Positions 1 through 8,378 are shown, counted from the first letter of the stretch. The stretch: DNA of 64,000 nt from Larkinella arboricola (GCF_003259745.1 NZ_QLMC01000004.1:558001-622000); one strand, 5' to 3'. Made by a program: numbers and translations. Notes: a model not told the origin generated them from the letters alone.

Positions 1-837
1 GCCAACGGCGCAGGGTGGGGCCGGTTTTGACACCACGCCCTGACCGACGGTCTGCGCATTGCGATCCGGCGGGTGATCAGTCAGGCTAACAACGGCCTTA
101 ACGGTCCGCTACCGATGACGGCTTTGGGCGATAGTCTCTGGCCAACGGGCTTCCAGTTTTCTTACCAGTTTGTGCAGGGGCCGGAAAACCACGATCTTGT
201 GCTACGCGACAGTGATAACTCGCGTGAACAGCGCATCGCCCGACTGAGCGATCCTGCCGATCCGCGCTCGCTGATGGGGCGCCGACGGAGCCGTGTTGCC
301 ACGGGTTTGGGTCTGGTGGCACCGGGTATTCCGATGTTATTTATGGGCCAGGAATTTCTGGAAGACAAACAGTGGTCGGATAACCTGGCGTGGAAACCCG
401 AACTCCGGCTGTTCTGGGCGGGCCTGGAAGCGGGTGATCCGGCCATGCTCGACCACCTCCGTTTTTGTCAGGATCTGATTCAGTTACGACGGCGTTTGCC
501 CGGTCTGCGGGGCGACGGTCTGCAGGTCAGCCACTGCCACGACAGCAACCGGGTGCTGGTTATTCATCGCTGGGTGCCGGGCAGCGGGCAGGATGTCGTT
601 ATTGTTATTAGTCTGGCCAATACACCGTATCATACGTACCGCATCGGTTTACCCCAGGCCGGGCAATGGCGCGAAGTTTTTAACAGCGATGCCTACGAAA
701 ACGGTTTTCCAAATCCGCACGCTGTCGGCAATGGGGGCCATGTATGGGCCGAAGAAAGCATAGCACACGGCTTTCTTGCTTCTGCCGTTTTAACCCTGCC
801 CGCCAACGGTTTTCTGGTGCTGACTCCCGAAAGCTAG
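1..837 (+). CDS. GH13 alpha-amylase/branching-enzyme family protein, 3' part, with apparent frameshift
   Basis: This is the C-terminal part of a GH13 glucan-active enzyme; the gene begins before the window. The tract GIPMLFMGQEF, the following EDKQWSDN, and a C-terminal all-beta domain (VIVISLANT, REVFNSDAYENG) are typical of glycogen branching or related alpha-amylase proteins. The reading frame is broken near base 40. Bases 2-37 read PTAQGGAGFDTT in one frame and then hit TGA, while from about base 40 the next frame reads LTDGLRIAIRRV, which continues the same protein. Family members, as I recall them, read through this point as GFDxTLxDGLR, so about two extra bases in the C run (or one missing base) would explain it. 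It could be a real pseudogene or a sequencing error. It converges with the next gene with only six bases between them. Confidence 0.75.
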
Positions 838-843
838 CCGGGA

Positions 844-1743
844 TTACAGCGCATAAAAATCGTAGGGCTGTATTTTATCCGGAATCGGCGTATAGCCTGT
901 CATCGTTTTAAGGGTAATCTCGATGTTGCGGGCAATAGTTGTCACCGCCGTATCGGTTTCTTTAGTTTCGAATGGGTTCTGGAGCTGGAGGGCGCTTTTT
1001 TCAATGAGCAGAAAACCACTGGAAATCAGTGTCACCAGCGGCACGTCGAGGTAATAAAGACTTTCCTCAAAAGAGAAGGGTAGAATAGCCGCAAAGAGAT
1101 AAATAAACACCTGCATATTAAACGTATAGGTGCGGGGAAACGGCGTGCTTTTGATCCGTTCGCAGCGTCCCATCGAATCCGTCAGGTTATTGAGGGTGGT
1201 ACTCAGGTGTACCATTTGATAATCCGTCAGGTGGCCGTCGCGGTAAAGTTGCTGAATGGACAAACCGTGGTCGAGCAGCAGGGCGTTGGGTTTATTGTCG
1301 AATGACAAAATGTGTTTAACGGTTTCGGGGGGCAAAAATTCGCTTAATCGATCGGCCAGGCTCTGTTCGCGCAGTGAGTCTCCCAGGACAAAACACCAGG
1401 CACATTGCCGCTGCACAAACGAATGAATAATTGTCTGACGGTGGGGCAATGCGGGCAGATACATCAAAAGTTGTCGGATAAAACTGCGGCTATCATTGAC
1501 AATAGCGCCCCAAATGGTGCGTGCTTCCCACCAGCGTTCATATGCCTGATTGGTCCGAAATGCGAGCAGCAACGAAATACAGGTCCCCAGCAGCGTTGGA
1601 ATGGCAATCGGGATGGTCAGGTACCATAAGTCAAAGAAGTGTTTGGCCAGAACAACCACATTTGAAAATAAGAGAATAAATAAAACTTCCCGGCGAATCC
1701 GGCGAATTAAAAAAGTCAATGGGATTGGTTTTTCAAGCAACAT
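844..1743 (-). CDS. bestrophin family ion channel
   Basis: This is a membrane protein of the bacterial bestrophin family (Pfam Bestrophin), which form pentameric anion or cation channels in the inner membrane. The first transmembrane segments (residues about 19-65) are followed by the family signature LLAFRTNQAYERWWEAR at about residues 59-75. Further hydrophobic segments lie near residues 205-245. I chose the ATG at 1743 (MLLEKPIPL, 299 residues) because Bacteroidota members start this way; the frame stays open to a TTG at 1776. The gene stands alone and faces the GH13 fragment. Ion selectivity cannot be read from the sequence. Confidence 0.85.
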   Translation of the reverse strand: MLLEKPIPLTFLIRRIRREVLFILLFSNVVVLAKHFFDLWYLTIPIAIPTLLGTCISLLLAFRTNQAYERWWEARTIWGAIVNDSRSFIRQLLMYLPALPHRQTIIHSFVQRQCAWCFVLGDSLREQSLADRLSEFLPPETVKHILSFDNKPNALLLDHGLSIQQLYRDGHLTDYQMVHLSTTLNNLTDSMGRCERIKSTPFPRTYTFNMQVFIYLFAAILPFSFEESLYYLDVPLVTLISSGFLLIEKSALQLQNPFETKETDTAVTTIARNIEITLKTMTGYTPIPDKIQPYDFYAL

Positions 1744-1776
1744 ACGGTTTGGGTAGAATAGATTGAGTTTCCACAA

Positions 1777-2186
1777 CGGCTAGTGTGAAGCGGTAAGCAG
1801 GCTACCAAAAAAGGAAAAGCCAGACGACGTTTGAAGTCACCTGGCTTTCTTAATCGCTTAATAAACGGTTTATTTTTACAATCAGATACTTTTCACAATA
1901 TCCCCGGTTATCAGCGACTTACTTGAATATAAAACTTGCGCCGGGATCGAAATGTTTGAAAAAAAATAGAAAAAATTTTAGACGATCAACCTGGTTTTAG
2001 TAATGCGTTGATTTTTAAAGTGTTATCTAGAGGGTAGATTTGTATTAAACACCCGTTCTACAGATCAGTTATGGATAATTCTGGAGGAAATAAGTGTAGG
2101 GAAGTTTGTGCGATTTTGTCTGGGTATCAGATCGTTCGCGGTAACTGTTTAGAGTCGTAAGACCTTGAAGGTTATCCGATACCTGT
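1777..2186. other. intergenic region without a recognizable gene
   Basis: This 410-base AT-rich stretch separates the bestrophin gene from the end of the cbb3 operon. It holds the terminator-like hairpin at 1816-1848 and one isolated TAGATTTG (2035-2042) that matches the Bacteroidota -7 element but has no gene behind it. I see no tRNA, no repeat and no convincing short gene. Confidence 0.6.
1816..1848 (-). terminator. hairpin terminator, probably for the cbb3 operon
   Basis: The arms AAAGCCAG (1816-1823) and CTGGCTTT (1841-1848) are perfectly complementary, and inner GAC/GTC pairs can extend the stem. On the minus strand the stem is followed by a T-rich run (TTCCTTTTTT). It lies about 340 bases after the last cbb3-operon gene, so its assignment to that operon is an inference. 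Confidence 0.5.
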
Positions 2187-2903
2187 TTACGGAGTCTTCT
2201 GATTTACTTCCGTTCGCCCACCGTGGCAAAGGGGGACTTCATGACCGGCCCGGTCGGCAACGGTTGATGGATATACGCCCCGGACCAGCAGCAACACGCC
2301 CAGCGCCACCGTCAAAACCGGCATAAAAGCCGTGAACCGACGCCGGAGCGTTACCGGAAACAAATCGGGCACAAACCGCACCAGCATAAGCGCAGGAACT
2401 GTGCCCAGCCCAAACAAACCCATATAGGCGGCTCCACCAACCGCGCTGCCGGTGGTCACGGCTCCGGTCAGGGCCACGTAAACAAAACCGCAGGGCAACA
2501 GGCCGTTTAGGAAACCGAGTCCGGCAAACGCTCCCAGAGTCGGGCTTTGCAGAAACCGGCTCATGGGGCGGGTGATCCACTGCGCGGTTCGGCTGGTGGT
2601 TAAACCCGAAAATTTTCCTTGTCGGAAAACCGTCCAGAGCAGCAGAAAAAGGCCAGCAGCCACCGAGACCGACCGCTGAAATCCTGCCAGTAGCAGGCCC
2701 TGTCCGAGTGTACCCGCCAGCGTACCCAGCCCTGCATACGCCGTCACCCGGCTTACGTGATAAAGGCCCATTGCCAGCCCCCGCTGCGAACGCGGAAGCC
2801 GCCCGATGGGCAGGGCCATCGCCAGCGGTCCGCACATGCCGACGCAGTGCAGGCTACCAACCAAACCCGTCGTCAGGGCCGCGATGATCCAGACAGAGGA
2901 CAT
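2187..2903 (-). CDS. SafE/TauE-like membrane protein of the cbb3 cluster
   Basis: This is a six-to-seven-helix inner-membrane protein of the sulfite exporter TauE/SafE (DsbD-transmembrane-like) group that usually closes cbb3 oxidase operons in Bacteroidota. Two cysteine motifs stand out: HCVGMCGP at residues 19-26 in the first helix and LLPCGF at 135-140. Their spacing resembles a CcdA/DsbD-type membrane thiol or metal-handling core. Related proteins are suspected to act in copper or heme supply for the oxidase, but this is not shown here. It starts two bases after the ccoH stop, so the two are cotranscribed. Confidence 0.8.
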   Translation of the reverse strand: MSSVWIIAALTTGLVGSLHCVGMCGPLAMALPIGRLPRSQRGLAMGLYHVSRVTAYAGLGTLAGTLGQGLLLAGFQRSVSVAAGLFLLLWTVFRQGKFSGLTTSRTAQWITRPMSRFLQSPTLGAFAGLGFLNGLLPCGFVYVALTGAVTTGSAVGGAAYMGLFGLGTVPALMLVRFVPDLFPVTLRRRFTAFMPVLTVALGVLLLVRGVYPSTVADRAGHEVPLCHGGRTEVNQKTP

Positions 2904-2905
2904 GA

Positions 2906-3331
2906 TTACGGAAGGGTTAAACTCTCTTCACTGTAAAATTCCTGCCCGTTTTCGGACCAGTTCAGTTGAACGCGCCAGAACCCTTTGGCAAGGCTGGCAG
3001 TCGATACCGTAGTCTGATCCGGCTGTAAGGTAACAACCCGGTCCTGGCGTCGGTCGGAGGGGCGGTAAAAGGTCAGTTTACCGTTTGCCAGGGTCTGGGC
3101 GGCCCGTGTGATGTGGAGCACTTGCTGATCGGCATCAAAGCGAATTGCGGGCGACTGTGCGAGTTGGGCCGTGCGGGCCATCCGGTTAATCTGCTGCTGA
3201 TATGCCAGTTCGGTCTGGTAATAATCGTCGCGCACCAGATCAACGCGCTGACGACACATCAGGTAAACCATGCTGCCGATAAACCCGGCAAACACGATGT
3301 AAATAAGTATGATAGCTTTTCCCCAGTTCAT
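2906..3331 (-). CDS. ccoH: FixH/CcoH family protein, cbb3 oxidase assembly
   Basis: This is a 141-residue FixH-family protein with one N-terminal membrane helix (about residues 5-25) and a periplasmic beta-rich domain ending in ...FWRVQLNWSENGQEFYSEE, as in other FixH proteins. CcoH helps assemble and stabilise the cbb3 oxidase, possibly with CcoI in copper delivery. I chose the ATG at 3331 (MNWGKAI), the usual FixH beginning, over the TTG at 3340. It sits between ccoG and the SafE-like gene. The gap to ccoG is filled by an octamer-repeat hairpin. Confidence 0.85.
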   Translation of the reverse strand: MNWGKAIILIYIVFAGFIGSMVYLMCRQRVDLVRDDYYQTELAYQQQINRMARTAQLAQSPAIRFDADQQVLHITRAAQTLANGKLTFYRPSDRRQDRVVTLQPDQTTVSTASLAKGFWRVQLNWSENGQEFYSEESLTLP

Positions 3332-3338
3332 AATATGC

Positions 3339-3428
3339 AATGAGTGAATGATGGAATGAGCGAATGATAGAATAAAAGTGAGAATGAGAAAGCGGTGTTA
3401 TTGATTCACTCCTTCCATCCTTGCCTCC
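3339..3428. repeat. degenerate 8-base tandem repeat with inverted arm
   Basis: Bases 3339-3378 are five copies of a degenerate octamer of the type AATGAGYG (AATGAGTG, AATGATGG, AATGAGCG, AATGATAG, AATAAAAG). A second tract at 3403-3428 carries related units on the other strand: GATTCACTCCTTCCATCC roughly pairs with units two to four. Together they fill the gap between the ccoG stop and the ccoH start. See the related hairpin at 28451-28556. Confidence 0.7.
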
Positions 3429-4880
3429 TTATTTTACAGGTCCCAGAAACGTGGTTTGAATTTGATCAACGATTTCGTCACCCGCCAGCACGTCGATGCG
3501 GAGTGGGGTGCTATTTTGGCGGATTGTTTTTTCCGGTAACTGGATGAAAAACGACCCTTTAATCAGTTCACCCGCCGGAACCGACGCAATTGGCTGAACA
3601 AAACGCAGGGTGGCGCCGGGCTGATTGACCCGAAGCTGAACCGGCATGGGCCGATACGTTTTGTTAATGATTTCGACCAGATACAGGTTGGAAACGTGGC
3701 CACCCGGCTCCCGCTGGAACAACTGCCCCGGTGCCCGCAGAACCGTTGCATCCACCACCGGCCGACTAACGAGTAGAAAACCGATCAGACCCAGTAAGGC
3801 CACCAATACCACACTATACGCCAGTATACGGCCTGAGAACCGGAACGGTTTTCCTTCTTCAATGCCAGCCTGCGAATCCAGCCGGATCAAACCCCGTGGC
3901 CGGTCGATTTTGTCCATTACGCCGTCGCAGGCATCGACGCAGAGCGTACAGTTAATACATTCAAGCTGCGTACCGTTGCGGATGTCGATGCCCATCGGAC
4001 AAACCTGCACGCAGAGTTTACAATCCACACAATCGCCCTTTTGGGCGTGATGAGTTGACGGGCGCACGCTACTCTTGACGCTTAACTCTTCACCGCCCGA
4101 CGGCCCGGTCTTAACTCTTTTTCCCCTCGGTTCGCCCCGGATGTAATCGTAGGCAACGAGCAGGGAGTTTTTGTCGAGCAATACGCCCTGAAGCCGTCCG
4201 TAGGGGCAAATGGTCGTGCAGACAATTTCGCGCAGCCAGGCAAAAACGAGGTAGAACACCGCCGTAAACACCAGCATCGCCGTCAGACCGCCCAGGTGTT
4301 GGGCCGGATCGTCGGTAATGAGCGTTAGCCACTGGTCACGCCCGATCAGGTAGGCCAGAAACGTGTTGCTGATGGCAAATGACATCAGAAAAAAGACGCC
4401 GTGTTTGAGGCTCTTTTTGACCACTTTCTCGGTTGTCCACGGTCCGGCGTCGAGCCGTTTGCGGGCATTGTGGTCACCTTCAATCCAGCCTTCAATTTTC
4501 CGGAAAACCATTTCCATAAAGATGGTTTGCGGACAGGCCCAGCCGCACCATACCCGCCCGTAGACAACGGTGAACAGGGCGACGAATACGATAAACGTAA
4601 GCAGACCGATAGCCACCAGGTAAAAATCCTGCGGCCAGAACATCACCCCGAAGAAGATAAACCGTCGTTCGAGTACGTTGAACAGAAACAGCGGATGCCC
4701 ATTGACCCACACAAACGGGCCGGCAAAGAGGGCCACCAGTAAGACCACCGCCACAACCGTCCGCCAACGCGTAAACCGTCCCGAGGTGCTGCGAGGGTAA
4801 AGCCACCGCCGACCACCCGAAGCGTCGGCGGTAGGGAGCTGGTCGCGAAAGGTTTGCTTTTGGGCGATGGTTGATTCCAT
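3429..4880 (-). CDS. ccoG: cytochrome c oxidase accessory protein CcoG (RdxA/FixG)
   Basis: CcoG is a membrane iron-sulfur protein needed to build cbb3 oxidase, thought to reduce Cu(II) for the active site. The 483-residue protein has several membrane helices, a CxxxCP motif (CGWACP, about residue 112), CTTICPYGR near 221, and two ferredoxin-type clusters: CVDCKLCVQVCP at 284-295 and CINCTLCVDAC at 308-318. The C-terminal IgG-like domain is present. It starts four bases after the ccoP stop. The linker before the first ferredoxin motif (about residues 256-281) is longer than I remember for relatives and is encoded by DNA resembling the intergenic heptamer repeats; it includes EELSVKSS. Confidence 0.95.
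   Translation of the reverse strand: MESTIAQKQTFRDQLPTADASGGRRWLYPRSTSGRFTRWRTVVAVVLLVALFAGPFVWVNGHPLFLFNVLERRFIFFGVMFWPQDFYLVAIGLLTFIVFVALFTVVYGRVWCGWACPQTIFMEMVFRKIEGWIEGDHNARKRLDAGPWTTEKVVKKSLKHGVFFLMSFAISNTFLAYLIGRDQWLTLITDDPAQHLGGLTAMLVFTAVFYLVFAWLREIVCTTICPYGRLQGVLLDKNSLLVAYDYIRGEPRGKRVKTGPSGGEELSVKSSVRPSTHHAQKGDCVDCKLCVQVCPMGIDIRNGTQLECINCTLCVDACDGVMDKIDRPRGLIRLDSQAGIEEGKPFRFSGRILAYSVVLVALLGLIGFLLVSRPVVDATVLRAPGQLFQREPGGHVSNLYLVEIINKTYRPMPVQLRVNQPGATLRFVQPIASVPAGELIKGSFFIQLPEKTIRQNSTPLRIDVLAGDEIVDQIQTTFLGPVK
4047..4126. repeat. heptamer-repeat-like DNA inside ccoG
   Basis: On the minus strand the tract contains GAGTTAA twice (within AAAAAGAGTTAAG and GAAGAGTTAAGCG) plus CAAGAGT, and on the plus strand GATGAGTTGAC at 4049-4059. 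These are the units of the heptamer family seen between genes. Here the reading frame is kept open, and the tract encodes part of the linker before the CcoG ferredoxin motif. The resemblance is seen directly; insertion is an inference. Confidence 0.5.
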
Positions 4881-4884
4881 TTTG

Positions 4885-5724
4885 TTACTTGTTTAAAGCC
4901 ACGGCCTCTGTTGCATCCACCTTGTCGCCCTGCGGTTCTTTCGCCCCGGCGGGGTTTGAGCCTTGCAGCGACAGAATGTAACTGGCAACCTGCTGGACCT
5001 GCAACGGGTTCAGTTGTTTTTTCCAGGAAAGCATCCCTTTTTCGGGAACGCCTTCATTGATGACGTGGAAAATCGCTTTGACATCACCGCCGTGCAGCCA
5101 GTAGGCATCGGTCAGGTTCGGGCCGACTTTGCCTTCTCCATTGGCACCGTGGCAGGCAACGCAGTTCTGCGCAAAGAGGGATTTGCCTTCGGCAATGCCC
5201 TGTTCATCTTTCAGCAGCGTGACGGTATTTTCGTTGATAGACCCCGCCACTCTTTGGATGTATTCTTCGCGCTGTTTGGTAGCAATCGCCATTTCCTGCG
5301 TGTATTCCTGCTCCATGATGTTGCCCGTTCCGATAACGTGAAAAACGAGCAGATACACCACAGCTACCCCGATGGAGCCGTAAAACAGCCCCATGAACCA
5401 GGGCGGAGTCGGGTTGTCGAGTTCGGTGATACCGTCGTACGAATGTTCCATCACCAGGTCTTTCTCCTGACTCAGGGCGTGCAGGCCCATGATGCGTTGC
5501 CAGGTGGTGCGGGTATCTACGGGTTTGGCGGCCGATTCGGGTTCAAGTGCTTTTTTAAGAATGAATGCCAGATTCAGGGCCACCGCCAGCACCGCAATCA
5601 GGCCCGCCAGCAAAACCATCGCCAGCGTAAGCAGCAGCAGGTCTTCGCCCGACTTGATGTTCCAGATGGAGGTGGTGGGTGCCTGGGCCAGCAGCCCATT
5701 GTTTAGTAAGAAGATCGAATGCAT
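4885..5724 (-). CDS. ccoP: cbb3-type cytochrome c oxidase subunit III (monoheme CcoP)
   Basis: This is the electron-entry subunit of the cbb3 oxidase. It has two N-terminal membrane helices (about residues 29-54 and 108-131), the FixP N-terminal signature (DGITELDNPTPPWF), and one cytochrome c domain with the heme motif CVACH at 188-192. Proteobacterial CcoP carries two hemes; the single-heme, 279-residue form is usual in Bacteroidota. The likely heme-ligand methionine is in the VPEKGMLSW stretch. It is followed by ccoG after four bases and preceded by the small ccoQ 14 bases upstream. Confidence 0.95.
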   Translation of the reverse strand: MHSIFLLNNGLLAQAPTTSIWNIKSGEDLLLLTLAMVLLAGLIAVLAVALNLAFILKKALEPESAAKPVDTRTTWQRIMGLHALSQEKDLVMEHSYDGITELDNPTPPWFMGLFYGSIGVAVVYLLVFHVIGTGNIMEQEYTQEMAIATKQREEYIQRVAGSINENTVTLLKDEQGIAEGKSLFAQNCVACHGANGEGKVGPNLTDAYWLHGGDVKAIFHVINEGVPEKGMLSWKKQLNPLQVQQVASYILSLQGSNPAGAKEPQGDKVDATEAVALNK

Positions 5725-5738
5725 GGGAAGAAGAACGG

Positions 5739-5909
5739 TTAATCGGTTGACGATTCATCGAGCGGCATCTGGCTCATCTGGCGAATGTATTTTTTATCAA
5801 CCAGCACCAGATAAAGCCCAACCAGGATAAAAAAGGCGAGGAAGGTGACAAACGAGCCTACCATGTAGACGTCCGCGCCGGGGATTTTGGATATGAATTG
5901 CTTGAACAT
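5739..5909 (-). CDS. ccoQ: small cbb3 oxidase subunit, CcoQ-like
   Basis: This is a 56-residue open frame beginning MFKQFISKIPGADVYMVGSF. It has one membrane helix (about residues 15-37, VGSFVTFLAFFILVGLYLVL) followed by a charged cytoplasmic tail (VDKKYIRQMSQMP). Size, topology and position between ccoNO and ccoP match CcoQ/FixQ, the small subunit that stabilises the oxidase. The stop TAA is at 5739-5741, 14 bases before ccoP. Sequence conservation in CcoQ is low, so the call rests mainly on position and topology. Confidence 0.8.
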   Translation of the reverse strand: MFKQFISKIPGADVYMVGSFVTFLAFFILVGLYLVLVDKKYIRQMSQMPLDESSTD

Positions 5910-5912
5910 AAC

Positions 5913-5999
5913 TTTTTGAGAGTTAGGAGTGAGGAGTTAAGAATGAAGAGTTAACGTTCATGAGTAACTCATAACTCTTCATTCTTAATTCATGACTCA
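5913..5999. repeat. inverted heptamer-repeat hairpin between ccoNO and ccoQ
   Basis: The tract is built from degenerate heptamers of the form GARTKAD (such as GAGTTAA, GAATGAA, GAGTGAG). They run in one direction from 5918 to 5955 and on the opposite strand from 5965 to 5999. Arms 5934-5954 and 5971-5991 pair at about 19 of 21 positions. The tract fills the whole gap, and the ccoNO stop TGA (5997-5999) is part of it. Confidence 0.75.
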
Positions 6000-8195
6000 T
6001 TTATTGGCTGTTTCCATTTTCTTAATATCCGTACCGAGCCGTTGCAGGTAGGCAATCAGGGCGACGATTTCACGGTCAGGGCTAACCTTGATGCCGTCCT
6101 TTGCCAGCCGCTCACTAACCTCTCTTGCCTGTTTTTGAAGGTCTTCGTTGGCCGAACTGATTGCGGCTTCATCATAGGGAACGCCTACTTTTTCCAGCGC
6201 CTTCAGCTTGGCCGTTGTGGTGGAAACATCAAGTTTCTGTTCCAGCAGCCACGGGTATGGCGGCATAATGGAACCCGGTGACATCGACTCGGGATCGCGC
6301 ATGTGGTGGTAGTGCCAGGAGTCGGGGTATTTGCCACCTTCGCGGTGCAGATCCGGGCCGGTGCGTTTGCTGCCCCACAGGAACGGGTGATCGTAGACAA
6401 ATTCGCCCGCTTTGGAGTAGTCGCCGTAACGCTCGGTTTCGCTGCGGAACGGCCGGACCATCTGACTGTGGCAACCCACGCATCCTTCGCGGATGTAAAG
6501 ATCGCGCCCTTCTACTTCCAGTGGGGTATACGGCTGCACGGCGGCAATCGTCGGCACGTTGGATTCCACCATGAACGTGGGCATCAATTCCACCAGCGAA
6601 CCAATCAGAATCACGACCAGTGAACCCAGCAGCAGTGGAACGGGTTTGCGCTCAAACCAGCGGTGCCAGTAGGTATCGTGTCCCGTCGGGGCGTAGGTTT
6701 TCGTCAGGGCCGGCGCTTCGGCGGCTTCGTTGGCAACCAGTTTTCCGGCGGCCATTGTTTTGAAGAGGTTATACCCCATCAGAATCGCGCCCAGCAAATA
6801 AAACGCCCCGCCTATGGCCCGCATCTGGTGCATGGGCAACAGTTGAATTGTGGTTTCCAGGAAATTGGGGTATTTCAGGACGCCTTCGGGTGTAAATTCT
6901 TTCCACATCATGCCCTGTGTAAAACCCGAAATGTACATCGGAATGGCGTAGAACAGGATACCCAGCGTGCCGAGCCAGAAGTGCGTTTTCAGCAGTTTCT
7001 GCGAATACAACGGCGTACGGTACAGACGCGGAATCAGCCAGTACAGCACCGCAAAGGTCAGAAAACCGTTCCAGCCCAGAGCGCCGACGTGTACGTGAGC
7101 CACGACCCAGTCGGTAAAGTGGCCGATAGCGTTCACATTTTTGAGCGACAATAACGGTCCTTCAAACGTGGCCATCCCGTACGCCGTTACGCCCACCACC
7201 ATAAATTTCAGGATGGTATCTTCCCGGACTTTATCCCAGGCTCCGCGCAGCGTCAGCAAACCGTTGATCATCCCGCCCCACGACGGTGCAATCAGCATGA
7301 TCGAAAACACAACCCCCAGTGACTGAGCCCAGTCGGGCAGGGAGGAATATAATAAGTGGTGCGGACCGGCCCAGATGTAGATGAAAATCAGCGCCCAGAA
7401 GTGCAGAATCGACAAACGGTATGAATACACCGGGCGGTTGGCCATTTTGGGCAGAAAATAGTACATCAGCCCCAGGAACGGCGTAGTCAGGAAGAATGCC
7501 ACGGCATTGTGGCCGTACCACCACTGCACAAGTGCATCCTGCACCCCAGCGTACACGTAGTAGCTTTTAAACAGGCTCACCGGCATCTGGTAGGAATTGA
7601 CGATGTGCAGCACGGCTACTGTTACGAACGTGGCGATGTAAAACCAGATGGCTACGTACAGGTGACGTTCCCGGCGTTTGATGATCGTACCGAACATGTT
7701 AATCCCGAAAACCACCCAGATCAGCGTAATGGCAATATCAATGGGCCATTCGAGTTCGGCGTATTCGTGGGAGGTCGTCAGGCCCAGCGGCAGCGTAATG
7801 GCGGCTGCAACGATGACGGCCTGCCAGCCCCAGAAGTGAATCTTACTCAGCAGGTCGCTGAACATTCGGGCTTTGCAAAGCCGTTGCAGCGAGTAATAAA
7901 CGCCCATAAAGATGGCATTCCCGACAAAAGCAAAAATGACGGCGTTGGTGTGCAGCGGCCGAATCCGGCCAAAGGTGGTATACTGGTTGCCGAGGTTCGC
8001 CGACGGAGCGAATAACTGGCTGGCGACCAGCACGCCGACCAGCATTCCGACCACGCCCCAGATGATGGTGGCGATGGCGAAGTTGCGGACAATGCGGTTA
8101 TCGTACTCGAAATGCTCGACAACCGGAGTGGGTTCGGGCTTCGGCCAGATTCGCTGGGGGGGAACGGTGGTAGGCGGTTTTTGCGCGACGTTCAT
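5997..8195 (-). CDS. ccoNO: cbb3-type cytochrome c oxidase, fused subunits I and II (CcoN-CcoO)
   Basis: This 732-residue protein fuses the catalytic subunit CcoN, with about twelve helices carrying heme b, heme b3 and CuB, to the membrane-anchored monoheme cytochrome CcoO. Histidine-bearing signatures include RPLHTNAVIF, QWWYGHNAVAFF, AGPHHLLYSSLPDW and VAHVHVGALGWNGF. A linker helix near residues 520-540 leads to the CcoO heme motif CVGCH at 572-576 with SQMVRPF behind it. The fusion is typical of Bacteroidota. It reduces oxygen with high affinity under low-oxygen conditions. The gene starts 15 bases after ccoS. Confidence 0.97.
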   Translation of the reverse strand: MNVAQKPPTTVPPQRIWPKPEPTPVVEHFEYDNRIVRNFAIATIIWGVVGMLVGVLVASQLFAPSANLGNQYTTFGRIRPLHTNAVIFAFVGNAIFMGVYYSLQRLCKARMFSDLLSKIHFWGWQAVIVAAAITLPLGLTTSHEYAELEWPIDIAITLIWVVFGINMFGTIIKRRERHLYVAIWFYIATFVTVAVLHIVNSYQMPVSLFKSYYVYAGVQDALVQWWYGHNAVAFFLTTPFLGLMYYFLPKMANRPVYSYRLSILHFWALIFIYIWAGPHHLLYSSLPDWAQSLGVVFSIMLIAPSWGGMINGLLTLRGAWDKVREDTILKFMVVGVTAYGMATFEGPLLSLKNVNAIGHFTDWVVAHVHVGALGWNGFLTFAVLYWLIPRLYRTPLYSQKLLKTHFWLGTLGILFYAIPMYISGFTQGMMWKEFTPEGVLKYPNFLETTIQLLPMHQMRAIGGAFYLLGAILMGYNLFKTMAAGKLVANEAAEAPALTKTYAPTGHDTYWHRWFERKPVPLLLGSLVVILIGSLVELMPTFMVESNVPTIAAVQPYTPLEVEGRDLYIREGCVGCHSQMVRPFRSETERYGDYSKAGEFVYDHPFLWGSKRTGPDLHREGGKYPDSWHYHHMRDPESMSPGSIMPPYPWLLEQKLDVSTTTAKLKALEKVGVPYDEAAISSANEDLQKQAREVSERLAKDGIKVSPDREIVALIAYLQRLGTDIKKMETANK

Positions 8196-8210
8196 AGTGG
8201 TAATAGATAA

Positions 8211-8378
8211 TTATGCAGGTGTATCAGTGGTAGTTGGTTCCTTGTCTTCGAGCAGAATCCGCATCGAGGGTGTGTATAAATCGTCTTGCTGACCGCTGCG
8301 CATCGCCCACAGAAAAGCGCCGAAAAAGCCCAGAGCCAGCAGCAGACTAATACCAATCATAAAGAAGATTATATTCAT
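8211..8378 (-). CDS. ccoS: cbb3 oxidase assembly protein CcoS
   Basis: This is a short one-helix protein (55 residues from the ATG at 8378: MNIIFFMIGISLLLALGFFG) followed by WAMRSGQQDDLYTPSMRIL, the usual CcoS ending in which the acidic DD-L-TP tract is conserved. CcoS is needed to insert heme b and CuB into the cbb3 oxidase. The frame extends upstream to a TTG at 8402, but family members start MNII. It is the first gene of the cco operon. Confidence 0.9.
   Translation of the reverse strand: MNIIFFMIGISLLLALGFFGAFLWAMRSGQQDDLYTPSMRILLEDKEPTTTDTPA

Noticed and set aside
2070-2159. A 29-codon open frame (MDNSGGNKCREV...) in the 1777-2186 gap
   Set aside because: It is short, has no family resemblance and is no longer than expected by chance.
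5913-5999. CRISPR array
   Set aside because: The repeat units are 7 bases with no spacers, so the tract is a tandem repeat. No cas genes are present in the window.
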